Source: Macquaria australasica (lineage: Eukaryota; Chordata; Actinopteri; Centrarchiformes; Percichthyidae). From it: a stretch of 64,000 nucleotides of DNA. The stretch covers positions 496,001 through 560,000 of the forward strand of contig SEMN01000327.1 in NCBI GenBank assembly GCA_005408345.1. The letters are read 5' to 3'. How positions within the stretch are numbered: position 1 is the stretch's first letter; each line of letters starts with the position of its first letter. The translations under genes were made by a program, and so were the position numbers. Below, one piece after another: positions 34,983 through 46,500 of the stretch. The notes below the pieces were generated by a model. That model was not told the origin of the DNA. It made no database searches and was given only the letters and a program-made list of their open reading frames with translations.

Positions 34983-37900
34983 CACCATCAGCACGCACAC
35001 AGCTTAGTGTGTGACTTGTTGACACAGTCTCTCATATGTGTATTTTCCTGATTTTGTTTAAATAAATTGTACCTTTTTATTACTATTTCTATTTTATTTT
35101 ATTTTTATTATTTTCCTTATTGTTGTTGTTACTATTGTTGTTAATATTATTATTATTATTATTATTGTTGTTTTAATATCATTATTTCTTGATGCTTTGG
35201 CAATATTGTTGTTGCTACATTCATGCCAATAAAGCAAACTGAATTGAAAATTGAAATTGAATTATTTCACCCAAACAACCATCTTTTATTACTCTTTGCC
35301 AGTCACTCAGTAGACATGACAACACAGGGAAGACAGAAAAGAGTGTAGAAATAGTGAACACTATACTTTATTGTAGAGACACCTGTTTTTCTCATAGTGA
35401 TCATGATTTTGACAAATTATAATGATTTAAATTAAGCAAAATCATTTACTTTTACGTCTGAATAACCTGGTATTTTGTTAAAACTTGTACACATGTGCAT
35501 GTCAATTAAGTATTGTATGTTTTAATTACATTTTAAGACAAAATACTTATCAGAATAATCTATCTGCATATGTGAATCTCAAGCAGTTCACCTAGTGTTT
35601 TTATGTGTTTTTTGACCACCTAACCTAAATTGGTGGGAGAGAAGCTCTTTTTGCTGTTAGAAACACTTTTTTTGTGTGCCGTGCCACGGATAATTGCTGA
35701 TATCATATCATATCATATGCGCAGTTTTGCATAGTACGGCAAAACTTAGTTCCAGATTCATATATTGTTATAATTTGGGCCAGGAAAATCATATTGGCAC
35801 ATGCCTAGTTCTTATGTTAAAGGCTTAATTGTTTTGACGCTCCGACCTGTTCTTGACTGTGTCCAGTATCATCTGAGCCACACTGCAGTGCCCAGGCAGG
35901 AGGTCCTGCAGGAACTTTGACCCCTGCTGCAGCTGCTCATCCTTGAAGCTCTTGATGATTGCCCCCTTCAATAGGTCAAACACCTACCCAAAGCACGGAA
36001 AAGAGAGAAAAAACGAAGTGAACAGAAAAGGTCAAATAAAATAAGACTCAAATGAGTATTGGGGAAAATAATATCGATGTCTCACCTGCTCTTCGTAACG
36101 CTGGATTCGCGCCACTGAGAGCAGCAGGGCGACACTGAAGGGGCACAGGTCCCCATAAGATGTCTGCAGAAATGCAATTCAAGATTTATGACATACTCTA
36201 CATTACAAATGTAATATAAAGTTCAAAAAAACAACAGACAGATTAGTTATACATAACCTTAAAACTTTTAAGGAATTCTCTCCCTAGTTCATGGTCGAGT
36301 CGTATAGCAAAGACTATGTGGAGGATAGCGGTGCCCTCCACATGCCTTAACTGGTCCTGTGGGATGGACTGAACCTCTAGATCCAGGCTCCTGAGGAAGA
36401 AGGAAGAAGAAACAGTGAAACACAACAACCAGTAAATGAAAAGAAGGCAGTAAGATTTAGAGTAAAAACAGTATATGTCACTTGCAGTGTATGAGACACT
36501 CACTCTCCGTGTTTCTGCTCTTCTTCTTGGCGAACGTCTTGCTCCTTAAAATAACTGATGATTCCATCCAGGACCTGTTTCTTACAACCCTAACAGACAT
36601 AGTGCAGGGCAGGCATTTAGATCATTAAAAGAAAGAGGAAGACATGATTACTTGTTGCTGAAAATCAACATGTTATTACACACACACACACCTTTGCAGA
36701 TAAAAGCAGCAGCTGATAAACCAGTGGTGGGATCTCCTGCAGATCCAGTTTGGTGAACATCCTCAGTACTTTCTCCACCAAAAACCGCAGCTCCTCTGAT
36801 GACAAGGGCACATCCCTAAAATGAGGCAGACACAAAAACAAACAAACTGCTGACTAATGTTGTATGCCCTGAGAGGCAGCACAAGAAACAAATAACAGCA
36901 GATAAAACATTGTGAAAACAATTTAAAAAAAAGGAAAAGATAAGGTACTGCAATAAACTTGTATTATTCTGTGGGAAACTGAATAGTGTGATGTCTGATA
37001 GTCAAAGGTGTAACCTGAACATCGTCGTCAGGTGGATAACACATTGCGGGTCCCATCTGCATGAAAAACAAACAAAGGAATAGATAAATACAAACATCCT
37101 ATGACTACTGTTTACTGTTTGTTAATGATCCATATCTAAAGGTTTGGGTTTATCTCAGTGAGGGGAGTGGACATGCTGTCGTTATTATATATGCTTGTGC
37201 AAAACATTGTGAAGAGCTCCTTAAAAACTCCATGTAAAACTGCCCATGTATATATAGTTTGAAATCTGAGGTGTCCTCACCTGCTTGAGCAGAGGCTGTT
37301 GATCAGCTGTTTCTTGTATTCCTCACCACTGAGTTCACCTAAAGTCATGATAAAACAAACAATCACAAGAGACAGAGATTAATCCTCTAAGTAAGATGTT
37401 AATATTTTTGATACAGCATAAAATAACAAAGATAACAAGGCTAGTAATTTACTCTTACCTTCGCCATAAGACAAGGCATCGCAGGCTGAAAGGGCAGTAA
37501 GCACAGTAGGAAATAGCTCCAGGGATTTTCCACTGCCCATTTTTCCCACCTTAATGGCTTCAACGAAAAGAGACGCCAATTGTGCAAGTGAGGGTCCGGG
37601 CAGTGTATGAGTCTGTGAATAACATTTAAGAGGCAAAATGGTTGATGCGTCTGTGCCATACTGGACACATGAACAAAGGTAAAGGGACAAGGGAACACAA
37701 CATGTAAAGCTGATATGACAGCAACTCAGTGCAGGATGTTGTAAAAATGTTTTTTGGATTTATGTAAAAAAAAAACAACAAGTAAAAGAAGTTGACACAT
37801 GATAGCCCCAAGGAATCTGTGCATGTCCCCTAACAAGTGATGCTTTAATCATTAGACTTGTAATAATTTCTACATCTGAAGATATTTTAGCATTATGCTG

Positions 37901-38754
37901 TTGACATAGTGTATCAACCGATCTCACATCCTCATATCCTGATAGTATTAGGCAGTTCAGAGAACTCAAAACAGCCGTTAGCATTGACAGGTTGTTATTT
38001 AAGACTATAACATTTGAAACCCAGTCCAACCACAATCCTGCCAGTTACAAGAAATTACTTGACTTTATACACCTATCATTACTTGTTGCTGCCCTTTGAC
38101 GGAAGAGCCGTTACCATTAATAGAAGCCACCTGGAGTGGTGTCTCATAGTTTTTTATAATTTTTTTTTTGCATGTTTGTTTTTACCTCCAGCATCAGCAG
38201 TCCAATAATATCAGCTGCCACCTCAGCCTGAAGATCCCCGGACTCACACAGAGGGATGCAGTGTTGATAAACAAGAAGTCTGCGGTTTGACCCTTCAGTG
38301 GAATTGGGTGGAGAGGCTAAACAAAAGAGCGCACACACACACTTTACATTTACTGAACAGCCAAACCAATGCAGGTCATTAAAACCTTTATGAATGATTC
38401 TGACTGGAGATATGACAGCGTAAGCCTACCAGCTGTTTTATAGTCTTTAACACCACCGATGTACTGACAGCAGCTGACACTGTGTACTTACCTTTAAATA
38501 TGCCTTTAATCATGGTACCGACCTTCTTACCCTTTAGTGCGCCATTGGTAACCACAGTGATTAGCTAGAAAGCAGATCATAGATAGGAAAGTATTTCATA
38601 ATCCGTCCGTAACCTATGAGATTTAACAAATGTGGTGGTCTAAGGTGACAAAATAACTTACCCGGTCATTTGTGAGGGAGGACAGGTACTTCTGAAGTTC
38701 GGCTGTACTGTCTCCCTCTGACAGTGTGACGATTTTATCAATTTCAGCCCTCAT
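27408..38754 (-). CDS. fanci: Fanconi anemia complementation group I protein
   Basis: FANCI pairs with FANCD2; the monoubiquitinated ID complex clamps DNA in interstrand crosslink repair. The 37 coding exons (high to low): 38,754-38,662; 38,564-38,492; 38,316-38,186; 37,612-37,459; 37,338-37,281; 37,056-37,015; 36,815-36,692; 36,589-36,504; 36,390-36,258; 36,163-36,086; 35,983-35,847; 34,806-34,626; 34,512-34,425; 34,314-34,184; 34,104-34,034; 33,922-33,808; 33,665-33,543; 33,287-33,219; 33,117-33,016; 32,932-32,744; 32,307-32,186; 32,082-31,921; 31,535-31,356; 31,254-31,088; 30,989-30,913; 30,357-30,241; 30,166-30,115; 30,029-29,902; 29,405-29,340; 29,226-29,130; 28,999-28,815; 28,712-28,656; 28,568-28,509; 28,330-28,256; 28,079-27,984; 27,819-27,718; 27,470-27,408. 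All phases agree: 1,327 aa against 1,328 in human. K522 in LRKAMF matches the human ubiquitination site K523, and S555, S558 and S564 in SSQCSQ...SSSQ match the ATR-site cluster. An acidic EEEEEE run lies in exon 20. The C-terminus ends KQKKRKQ, a basic nuclear signal. Confidence 0.97.
30405..30660. mobile_element. Dispersed retroelement fragment in a fanci intron
   Basis: Between fanci exons 25 and 26, words such as CAGAATGAGGCTTATTGCCA and CACATACAAGGAATTTGC, with GGTGCATAACAATAAACATA, recall a 3'-end fragment that is scattered through teleost genomes. No reading frame survives. The family name is not certain. Confidence 0.5.
34948..34979. repeat. (AC)n microsatellite in a fanci intron
   Basis: About 15 AC units lie at the edge of the retroelement fragment in intron 11. 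Confidence 0.95.
34980..35262 (+). mobile_element. LINE 3'-end fragment in fanci intron 11
   Basis: An AT-rich segment with TTATTATTTTCCTTATTGTT, an internal (ATT)n run (35,144-35,167), GATGCTTTGGCAATATTGTT and CATGCCAATAAAGC ends in an imperfect GAATTGAAAATTGAAATTGAATT tail (written here as repeated ATTGA-type units). This is the usual 3' end of fish CR1/L2-type LINEs. It lies antisense to fanci, and its tail unit resembles that of the LINE at 61,010. Confidence 0.6.
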
Positions 38755-40090
38755 GATCAACCCGCACACAGACACAAAGTCGCTGGTAAACGTAGAGACA
38801 GCAAGAAACCCCCCTCAGCAAGCTTGTTGTTACTGTAGCTATATATTAAATTTGATAAACGAAGTGCAAAACAGAAAACGTCTACCTTTGCTTGTCGATC
38901 GTTTAGCTAAATTTGATATTGGATATCCAATTTAATTCGGTCTGTGAGAGCAAAGTCGAGCCTTCGCTATCATTGGTGACGCTTTCATAATATGAAGCGA
39001 ATTTCCCGCCAGCGCACACTTCCTGTTTTGCTTTGTGGTTGCCACGTTCGGCTCAAAGCATCCCACAATTACAGTATAATTGATATGCCTGTCAACATAT
39101 TCCATCGTCAAGTAAACAACGCAACGTGTGTTTTAGTGTAACGTCAGATGATTTAGTAACACGGCGCTACATTCGCATAAATGCCTGTTAAAAGATAACC
39201 TTTAGTAGAAGACCGTGATTTCTACAGAGCTGCCCGCAGAAGCAGATTTCTTCTGGGTTGCCAGTTATCCAGATGCGAAAATCACTAGTGCGCGCTCGTT
39301 TAGTATTTTCATTTTGGGGCTTGACTGTGTTTGACTGCTCGGACTAGAATATGCACGTAATGGTTAATGCCTTAACGGTTAATCAATGATCTCATTTAAT
39401 GGTGGTTTTTAAGGGGGGTCGGAGCTTCTTTCGACAGTATATGAGGAAGGAGACAAAGAATATGACAAATATGAGGATTATTTAGTTCCTGTCTTGCGTA
39501 AATATTAAAAGTAGTTTTTTAATATAATTTTTCTGAGTAAACTACTGAACCCGTTTTATATATATTTTTTATATAATCAGTCATCTGTAACTCACAATAA
39601 ACTGTCCAGATGTCAGCCAGTGGTTCTTCTACCTGCAGCTCATTTGCGCTTTTGCTTCCATGAAGAGTTAAAGAATGGGATCTGAATTAACCTGCTGTCT
39701 CCTGAATTGCTTCGCCCACTTCTTTAGTTGCCTTCCTGCATTTCTTATGTTTCTTTATTTTTTTATTATCTTGTTAAAACACAAGTAAGCCTATTGCCAT
39801 ACTTGTTTTCAAAGTAAGAGTTTTGAAGATGTGAATCGTGTGACAATGGAGGATGAATAATTGGGGGTTTGTGGTTTGAAAAAAAAGTTTTGGATTGTGT
39901 GTGTGTGTGTTTGTGATGCAAAAAAAAAAATGATGCATGTCTGTTTGGGTGACAGGTTGATGCTTGTTTCACTTTTTGTGTGTAATTATTACTATATAAT
40001 AAACTGTATGGACGCCCTGTATAATACAAAGACAACGAATATACAAAATTAATACAAAAATGAAAACATTTTAGTAAAAAAACTGAACGC
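38755..40090. other. Upstream region of fanci; no gene seen
   Basis: The first 500 bp before the fanci start contain CpGs and an inverted CCAAT-like ATTGG (near 38,972) and probably hold its promoter. No divergent exon was found on the plus strand. The rest is AT-rich, with a short GT run near 39,897-39,911 and no recognised element. Confidence 0.45.
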
Positions 40091-40099
40091 CATCACTAA

Positions 40100-40320
40100 T
40101 ATTTAGTCATGGTTACCGGTGGAATGCATAAACTGTGAAGGACGGCGTGACAGGTCCCCAAAGGTGAAGCCAAAACATCCCGATCGCCCTCTGCTGGCTG
40201 CAGTATAGTTCATAGACCCCGACCCCTCCATGTTAGCGGATGAGACATGGGCCAAACCAAAAAAATCAAAGTACACGTCAAATAAAATTTCCCCAAAGCT
40301 GGTTCCTGTCATTTTCGGTG
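40100..40320. repeat. Candidate dispersed fish repeat
   Basis: The segment with CGCCCTCTGCTGGCTGCAGT, CCATGTTAGCGGATGAGACA and AAAGTACACGTCAAATAAA resembles a short non-coding repeat I associate with many teleost loci. It has no open frame and no clear terminal repeats. The assignment rests on memory of the sequence type only. Confidence 0.35.
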
Positions 40321-40404
40321 GTTCGTATCACGCTGGTGTATGTTACAGTGTTCATTTTCCTGATAGGTTTGGTTTTAATTAGTTATTAGATACGTCTCTA
40401 TACC

Positions 40405-40470
40405 TTTGAGTCAGTAGTGCTGTGGTAACCGCAAGGTCGTCGGTTCGATTCCAGCCCCTTGCCGGCTGTT
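40405..40470 (+). mobile_element. tRNA-derived SINE head remnant
   Basis: A perfect polymerase III B-box, GGTTCGATTCC (about 40,441-40,451), is preceded by GGTAACCGCAAGGTCGTC and an imperfect A-box-like CAGTAGTGCTGTGG. The arrangement is that of the tRNA-like head of fish SINEs. No body or tail is recognisable. Confidence 0.45.
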
Positions 40471-40689
40471 CCGTGTCAAACACCTTTCTCTCTCTACCAA
40501 AAGCGATAAATGCAGAACCAAAAGGAAACAAAACCCAAACAATCCACACCAGAGCCAAATACTGGATTTCACTACTACTTTTTCTTTTATTTTAGAGTGC
40601 TGTGGCAGCCGAATAAGATTCAGACTTCAGATTCAAGCACTTGTCCCCGTTTGTCGCCTGTGGGTGGATGGCAAGGCAATTTAGAGCGT

Positions 40690-40930
40690 CCAGGAGTTAA
40701 TATAAGTCGTAACATTTTTCAGAGGTTTATACATTGCATGTTTTGCTTGTCCTCTGCTCGAGCGACTGTTCAACGGTGTGACAACAGGTGGCGCTGTTGA
40801 CCAGATTTGCAAAAAAAATAACGAGCCAGCCAGGTGAAAAAAGACTAACGTAATAATAGATTACATTGAGTTAATTTTAGATTATTAACATACATTAGAT
40901 TATTTACATACTGCTGGGTAGTTCAATCTG
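40690..40930. repeat. Third, partial copy of the tRNA-Arg repeat, inverted to the left arm
   Basis: This segment is the near-identical reverse complement of part of the left arm (about 42,440-42,715). It is in the same orientation as the right arm (59,625-59,825). It includes a tRNA-Arg 3'-end fragment (CGAGCCAGCCAGG) and a block of about 75 bp that the right arm lacks. Confidence 0.85.
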
Positions 40931-40939
40931 TAACTCTTC

Positions 40940-41390
40940 TCTCTTTAAAGTCTACCTCATGTTGTATGGATGGATCTAAGCATGCGTGGAGGTATGTATG
41001 TAAGTGGAAGTATGCATATGTGGGGACATGAATGTGTGTTTGTATATATCTGCCTTACTGCCTTTGTTTCAGAAAATCTTCTTTTTAATTCCATATTTAT
41101 TTTTTTATTCTTTTTAAAGTCTTAGTTTCCAGTATATTTTAGTACAGGATAGAGATAGACAACAACCACTAAAAAAATTCATGGCACTGATAACTAACAT
41201 TGATCTATTCTCATTTGCTTTGCTCATCCCACAACCTGTACACCATAACTTTCTGAAACAATTCCTATGCACAGGGGATAAATTACTATGCTCAGCAAAC
41301 AAGCCAAATACATTGACTGATCCATACATATCTATTTTGGCCTGTTTGAGCTAATTGGGGATCCAAATAAAGAATAAAAAAACAGATTAC
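40940..41390 (+). mobile_element. LINE 3'-UTR fragment
   Basis: Low-complexity text (TATGTATGTAAGTGGAAGTA, TGCCTTACTGCCTTTGTTTC, TTTTTAAAGTCTTAG) leads to GAGCTAATTGGGGATCC followed by AAATAAAGAATAAAAAA, which looks like a LINE 3' end on the plus strand. From 41,247 on it also forms the outer end of the left inverted-repeat arm, where the copy at 60,880-61,009 matches it almost exactly. Confidence 0.45.
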
Positions 41391-42032
41391 GTTGGTAAAC
41401 TGTGGACTATGTCATTTCCACCTTGTACTAATGATTAATAACGTCAGTGTTATTACCAAATAGCTAACCCGTTATTAACTGTCCATGGTGTCCTATAGGC
41501 TAACACATCTAAGTGTTGTCAGCAGCCTAAAATAAAGCGTAGTTGTATATCAGCTAGCTGGTTATGAATGGACAATTGTTCGTGACTTAGCTGATTGTTA
41601 CTGACATTAGTTTGAAAATTCACTAGGTTGTGTGCATATGAAATTTTCATTCATTAGCCTGTTAGCGTGCTGGCTCGCTACAACTGTAGGTAAACCACAT
41701 ATTTTCAGTAATAATACTAAATATTATAATATTCAAACTTCGAGACAATAAAATGGCAATGAACTTACCAAAAACACATCAGTCCGAACAAAGTTGCAGC
41801 GGTAAGGACGCTGGTTTCTGGAGGGGCGGCTTCCAGCGCCATTCGTGGTAGTTCTACCGGTTATGATTGGTCAAATTGTGGATGGCGCAACGAAAGGTGA
41901 TTGGTTTTCACAAATCTTGGCAGTGGGGCGGCATCCGATCTGACTAGTCAAATCTTGGTAGAATTTGTGGTAGTGATAGGCGATGCGATTGGCTCTCACA
42001 TGGTGGATTTGCTCGACCAACAGGTGAAGATT

Positions 42033-42076
42033 AAACGCGTCTGACTACGGATCAGAAGATTCTAGGTTCGGCCTTT
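42033..42076 (+). pseudogene. Broken tRNA-Arg copy, left arm
   Basis: The central part of a tRNA-Arg(ACG), from AACGCGTCTGACTACGG through TCTAGGTTCG, is present. The 5' third and the normal T-arm/acceptor end are missing. The tRNA 3' end CCTGGCTGGCTCG occurs about 100 bp further on (near 42,174). Confidence 0.85.
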
Positions 42077-42863
42077 TTCTCTCTATATGGAAGACTTGTC
42101 GACCATACATCTGGATTGTTATTTATCTAAACTTATCTCAATTTAATCTATCATTACGTTAGTCTCCTTTTCACCTGGCTGGCTCGTTATTTTTTTTTGT
42201 GCAAATCTGGTCAACAGCGCCTCTGGACAGTAGCTAAGAACATTTACTCAGGTACTGTACATACATTCAATTTCATGCCATACAACCTTTTACTCCAGTA
42301 CAGGGAAATATTTTACATTTTATTACATTACATTTATCCGACAGCTATAGTTACTTTGCAGATCAAGATTATACATACAGAACATATGATCATCATATAT
42401 AATAAATAATAAACAATAATAAACATATTTAATATGATGAATTGTTACAGATTGAACTACCCAGCAGTATGTAAATAATCTGATCTATGTTAATAATCTA
42501 AAATTAACTCAATTTAATCTATCATTACCTTATTCTCCTTTTCACCCCTGGCTGGCTCGTAAATGTTTTGCAAATCTGGTCAACAGCGCCACCTGTTGTC
42601 ACACCGTTGAACAGTCGCTCGAGCAGAGGACAAGCAAAACATGCAATGTATAAACCTCTGAAAAATGTTACGACTTATATTAACTCCTGGACGCTCTAAA
42701 TTGATTTGCCAATCACCCACCGGTGACAACCGCGGACAACCGATTCATTCTGAGGATTAAAACCATGAATGTATGGTTAAAGCCAAGGTTAAAGATAACA
42801 AATAGACATAAATCGCTGAAATGGCCCTTTAAATTGTTACGTGGACGTCATGTGTTTCAACTC

Positions 42864-42936
42864 GGGCCAGTGGCGCAATGGATAACGCGTCTGACTACGG
42901 ATCAGAAGATTCTAGGTTCGACTCCTGGCTGGCTCG
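42864..42936 (+). tRNA. trnR-ACG: tRNA-Arg, anticodon ACG
   Basis: A 73-nt gene with GGGCCAG/CTGGCTC acceptor, GCG/CGC D-stem, anticodon arm TCTGA-CTACGGA-TCAGA (anticodon ACG, read as ICG), T-loop TTCGACT and base 73 G. A and B boxes are intact. It points inward toward fbxo31. An identical gene sits in the right arm on the opposite strand. Confidence 0.97.
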
Positions 42937-43043
42937 ATCTTTTCCTCTTTTGTAAATGAACAGTTGGCGACCATTCCTTTAGATTGTTATTTATCTAAAT
43001 TTAACTCTATTTAATCTATTATCACGTTATTCTTTTTGATAAA

Positions 43044-43535
43044 ATCCTAAAATCCTTCTTTTACATTAATGCATGAGTAATAATAATCTAGCCTAATTAA
43101 ATAGTATAACAGTCACAGAGGCCCTTTTCCTGCATTGAGTACTTTTACTTTTAATTCTTTAAATAAGCTACATTTTCCTGATTATAGGCCTATTTATATA
43201 CTTGGACTTAAGTAACATTTCCAATGCAGCACTTTTACTTAACCGAGTATTTTCTATTGGTACTTTCACTTAAACACACTTATTTTCTTGCTGGATGTCA
43301 AGCATGCACCTCTTCCTTAACCTGCGTGACAATAACACACTGTAGGTCTACATAACGATTACCGCTTTTGGTAGGAAAAGCGGAGGGAAGGCAATGTACT
43401 ACGCTGTTTACGTGCACCCATGTGACGTCGAAAGAAATATTTCTGCCCATGCTCGCAAGGACAGGAGGAGATCAGCCACACTGCAGCTGATAGATATGTT
43501 GTAGTGATGTAATGTTGCCTGTTTGGTGACTACGG
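43044..43535 (+). other. 5' region of fbxo31
   Basis: Unique AT-rich sequence gives way after about 43,370 to a CpG-containing stretch with TGACGTCG (near 43,423) immediately before the fbxo31 start. It probably holds the promoter. No RNA gene or repeat was recognised. Confidence 0.45.
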
Positions 43536-46500
43536 ATGGCTGTTTGTGCCAGGCTCTGCGGAGTGGGTCAGTCGCGGAGGTGCAGGAGGCGACAGCGACA
43601 TAACCAGCAGGATCAGGGTAGCGATTCCGATATGGACGAGGAAGAAGAGGAGCGGATCGTGGGCCAGAGGCAAGGCGGCGACGGCGGAGGCCCGGAGAGC
43701 GGCGTCGCCACTGCAGGGCCGAGTGACGATTGTGAATGTGGCAGCGGTCATGTCAACAGAGGAGGCTGTCTGGATCGCAGAAACACGGGACCTCCACACC
43801 CGCAATCATTATCGGATTTACCGCCGGAGCTTTTAGTAGAAATATTCTCCTTGCTTCCCGGAACAGCACTGCCAAATGTTGCCCTCATCTGCAAGAAATT
43901 CAGACAAATCCTGAACACAGAAACCATCTGGAGAAGGCGGTGCATGGAAGGTAAATCTAGTGATTACTGTACATAGTCTAGCGTTAGACTGCTAAATTCA
44001 GCGTTGAGTCGCATAATAACATCAGAAGTGTTGACCAGACTATATGACATTCCTTCTTGTCGTCAGATTATTTGTGTCAGGCTCGGTGCCCAGCCCTGGT
44101 TCCTGCGAAATGTGTTCCCCTAAAAGCATTTCTATTGATCCGTACGGGAACCATGAAGGAAATGTCCTCAGCGATAAATAGTGTGATAAACAGATGAAGG
44201 CATCTCACTGTTATCAGGCCCACGTCAGCCATTCTGTGCAGCTGATAAGACTGTTGATGGCCGGACCTAGCCTTTTGGGGGCCATGAGCATTATTTTGAT
44301 CACCACCACCCCACCCCATGTTATATATGTTATATATGATATACTGTACATTGTGATATAATAACTTTTCTGGTAAATCAAATGAGAAGTTGGTTTTTAA
44401 TGGATAAAACAAAGATCCACTATTGCCACAAAGCAGTTCTGCTCATTGATGTGCAACATCAACTCAACTACACACAGGGATATTAAAGGGTTAGATACCA
44501 CAATATAAATGATATCACATTCTCTGACAGTAGACAAATTTATATCGTCGTATCGCCCAACCGTACTTGAAATCCCTTTTTATAAAGAAAAATACTAAAT
44601 ATGTGCTCACTCCAGCCTCTCCAGATTGATGATTTACTGTTTTTATTGGTTTCATAGCTTCAAGAATTGAAATTTGAATTGAGTTCTTTGAATGTCAAAC
44701 AAATATAAGCAACTTAAAGATACTACTTGACGCTTGTGTAATGGCCATTTGTCATTTAATTTCATGTCATTGCCATTTTATAGATTAAATGATTAATCTG
44801 TTAAGTGGAAGAATACTAAGTAGATTCATTGATAATAAACATGAGCAGTTAGCTGGGAGGAAAATGTTGGGGATTTAGGTCCACTGTTTTGCACTGCAAG
44901 AGAGAGAATCAGGAAGTGAGTGAATTGCAAAATGTATGTGACAGAAAAGTAGTGGCCTTAGGAATGTTGTTGCATAACAACCAGCAGACGAGGCATTCAC
45001 AGTAAGCTAGGGAGCCACTTTTATGTATGGTGCAGAACAACAATCAAATACTGTTAAAAATCAATGAATGCAATCAAATAATTTAACTTGTTATTCTTTA
45101 TTTAAACCGTGTAAACACTTTGAAGGCAAGCCCTCATTTTCAAAGGTGTCAAGATGGAAGAAAGCAGTTCCAAGAAACATAACATTAAAATGTTCTTTTT
45201 TGGGGTTCTTGTGGTGGCTGGACCCTAAACAGCTGCTCAGTTCACTTATGCCTCAGGCCGGCTGTGTGTTTCAAAAATCTTGTGAATCATTATGAATCGG
45301 ACGTGATCTGGTCACCTCTCTGTCTTCTGACTGGAGTTCAACTGTCCGTCTTGATGGCTGAAATGCAAATATCCTGTTCAGCTGATCTCACTTTAGAGTG
45401 ATATTAGTCAGAGTTGATCTGACTTTTGCCACTCTTTAGCGTTTTCATTTCACTGTAGATCTGGCAAAACGTGTAACATCATATACACACACATGTATAT
45501 ATATATATATATGAATGTTAATCATTCTCGTATTCCGCTTATGTGTTTTCTCTGTGCAGAGTTTGGTATGAAGGAGGATCTGAGGAAGATGGAAGTGGGA
45601 GGAGTGTCTAGCCGGGACCTCTATGTTAAACGTGAGTTTGACTGCTGATTAAACAGCTCTCATGTCACCCATGAATTGATCCAGTGAAGTATTTGGTTCA
45701 TTCCTTCTCCATCAGGTCATTTAACGTTTCCACCCTCATATTTTCTTGTGTGTACGTGGGGTAGGTGTCCAGTCTCCAGATCTCCCTAATGTAGACTGTG
45801 ATTTGCAGCAGATGGGAAACAGTCCCAGCAATTGCTTTTTTGATATGAACTCATACTGTTGATACAGTACAACTTTGTTTTTTTAACGTAGTCTCTCTCG
45901 TCTGTTCTTCATTTGTTTATCAGCAGAGATATAGATCTTATTTTGCACTTTGAAATTCCAGCTGCCACAAAACATGCCAGGCACAGTGATGGCACCTGTT
46001 GGCCCTTTGAATATATTATTTTGCCACATTACTGCATTCACTAGACGGCTGCGTTGGACTGGGCCCAACCTTGGTCCGTGGCTGCTCTACACATGCCTGT
46101 GTTGTGCCTGTCCAGGTGTCAACCCACGGGTGAAGTCTGGGCGCTTTATGAAGCTCCTCCCGGACTACGAGCACATGGACTATAGAGACGTGTACACACA
46201 CTGTATGTACATGATCCTCAAAGTGGATGGCTGCAGCATGAGGGGTTGTGTGAGTGGGACTCTTATTGATTTAATTTGCAAGCAAACAGTTGCAGCAGTG
46301 TTAATGCATCCTGTGTGAATGGTAAATGTGTTAATAATTCACCTCTGCACTGTTTGCTGTCCAATTATGTGTGAAATGGAAGGCCGGATAATTTGGTGTG
46401 CTGTGTGTGTTGTTTAGACTGGCTGACAGGAACGTGGTCAGTTACACTTTCTTCCCTTTGGGTTTACATCTCATAGACTCCATCCCAACAGACATTAAAC

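Larger units (their letters stand above)
41247..43043 (+). repeat. Left arm of a long inverted repeat (1,797 bp)
   Basis: The arm is the reverse complement of 59,287-61,009. Compared stretches differ only by scattered single bases (for example ATTGTT versus ATGGTT beside the tRNA gene) and one indel of about 75 bp that is absent from the right arm. The arm contains an LINE tail, a triple-CCAAT block, a broken tRNA-Arg, a tRNA-Arg(ACG) gene and several displaced CCTGGCTGGCTCG tRNA 3' fragments. Its flanks outside 41,247 and 43,043 do not match those of the right arm. Confidence 0.95.

Noticed and set aside
42723..42959. 78-codon open frame across the tRNA-Arg(ACG) gene, and its twin at 59,370-59,606
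   Set aside because: It is a translation of tRNA and repeat sequence. Its duplication merely reflects the inverted repeat.
43530..43836. Antisense and shifted frames over fbxo31 exon 1
   Set aside because: GC-rich sequence keeps several frames open. Only the frame starting MAVCARLCGVG matches the family and splices correctly.
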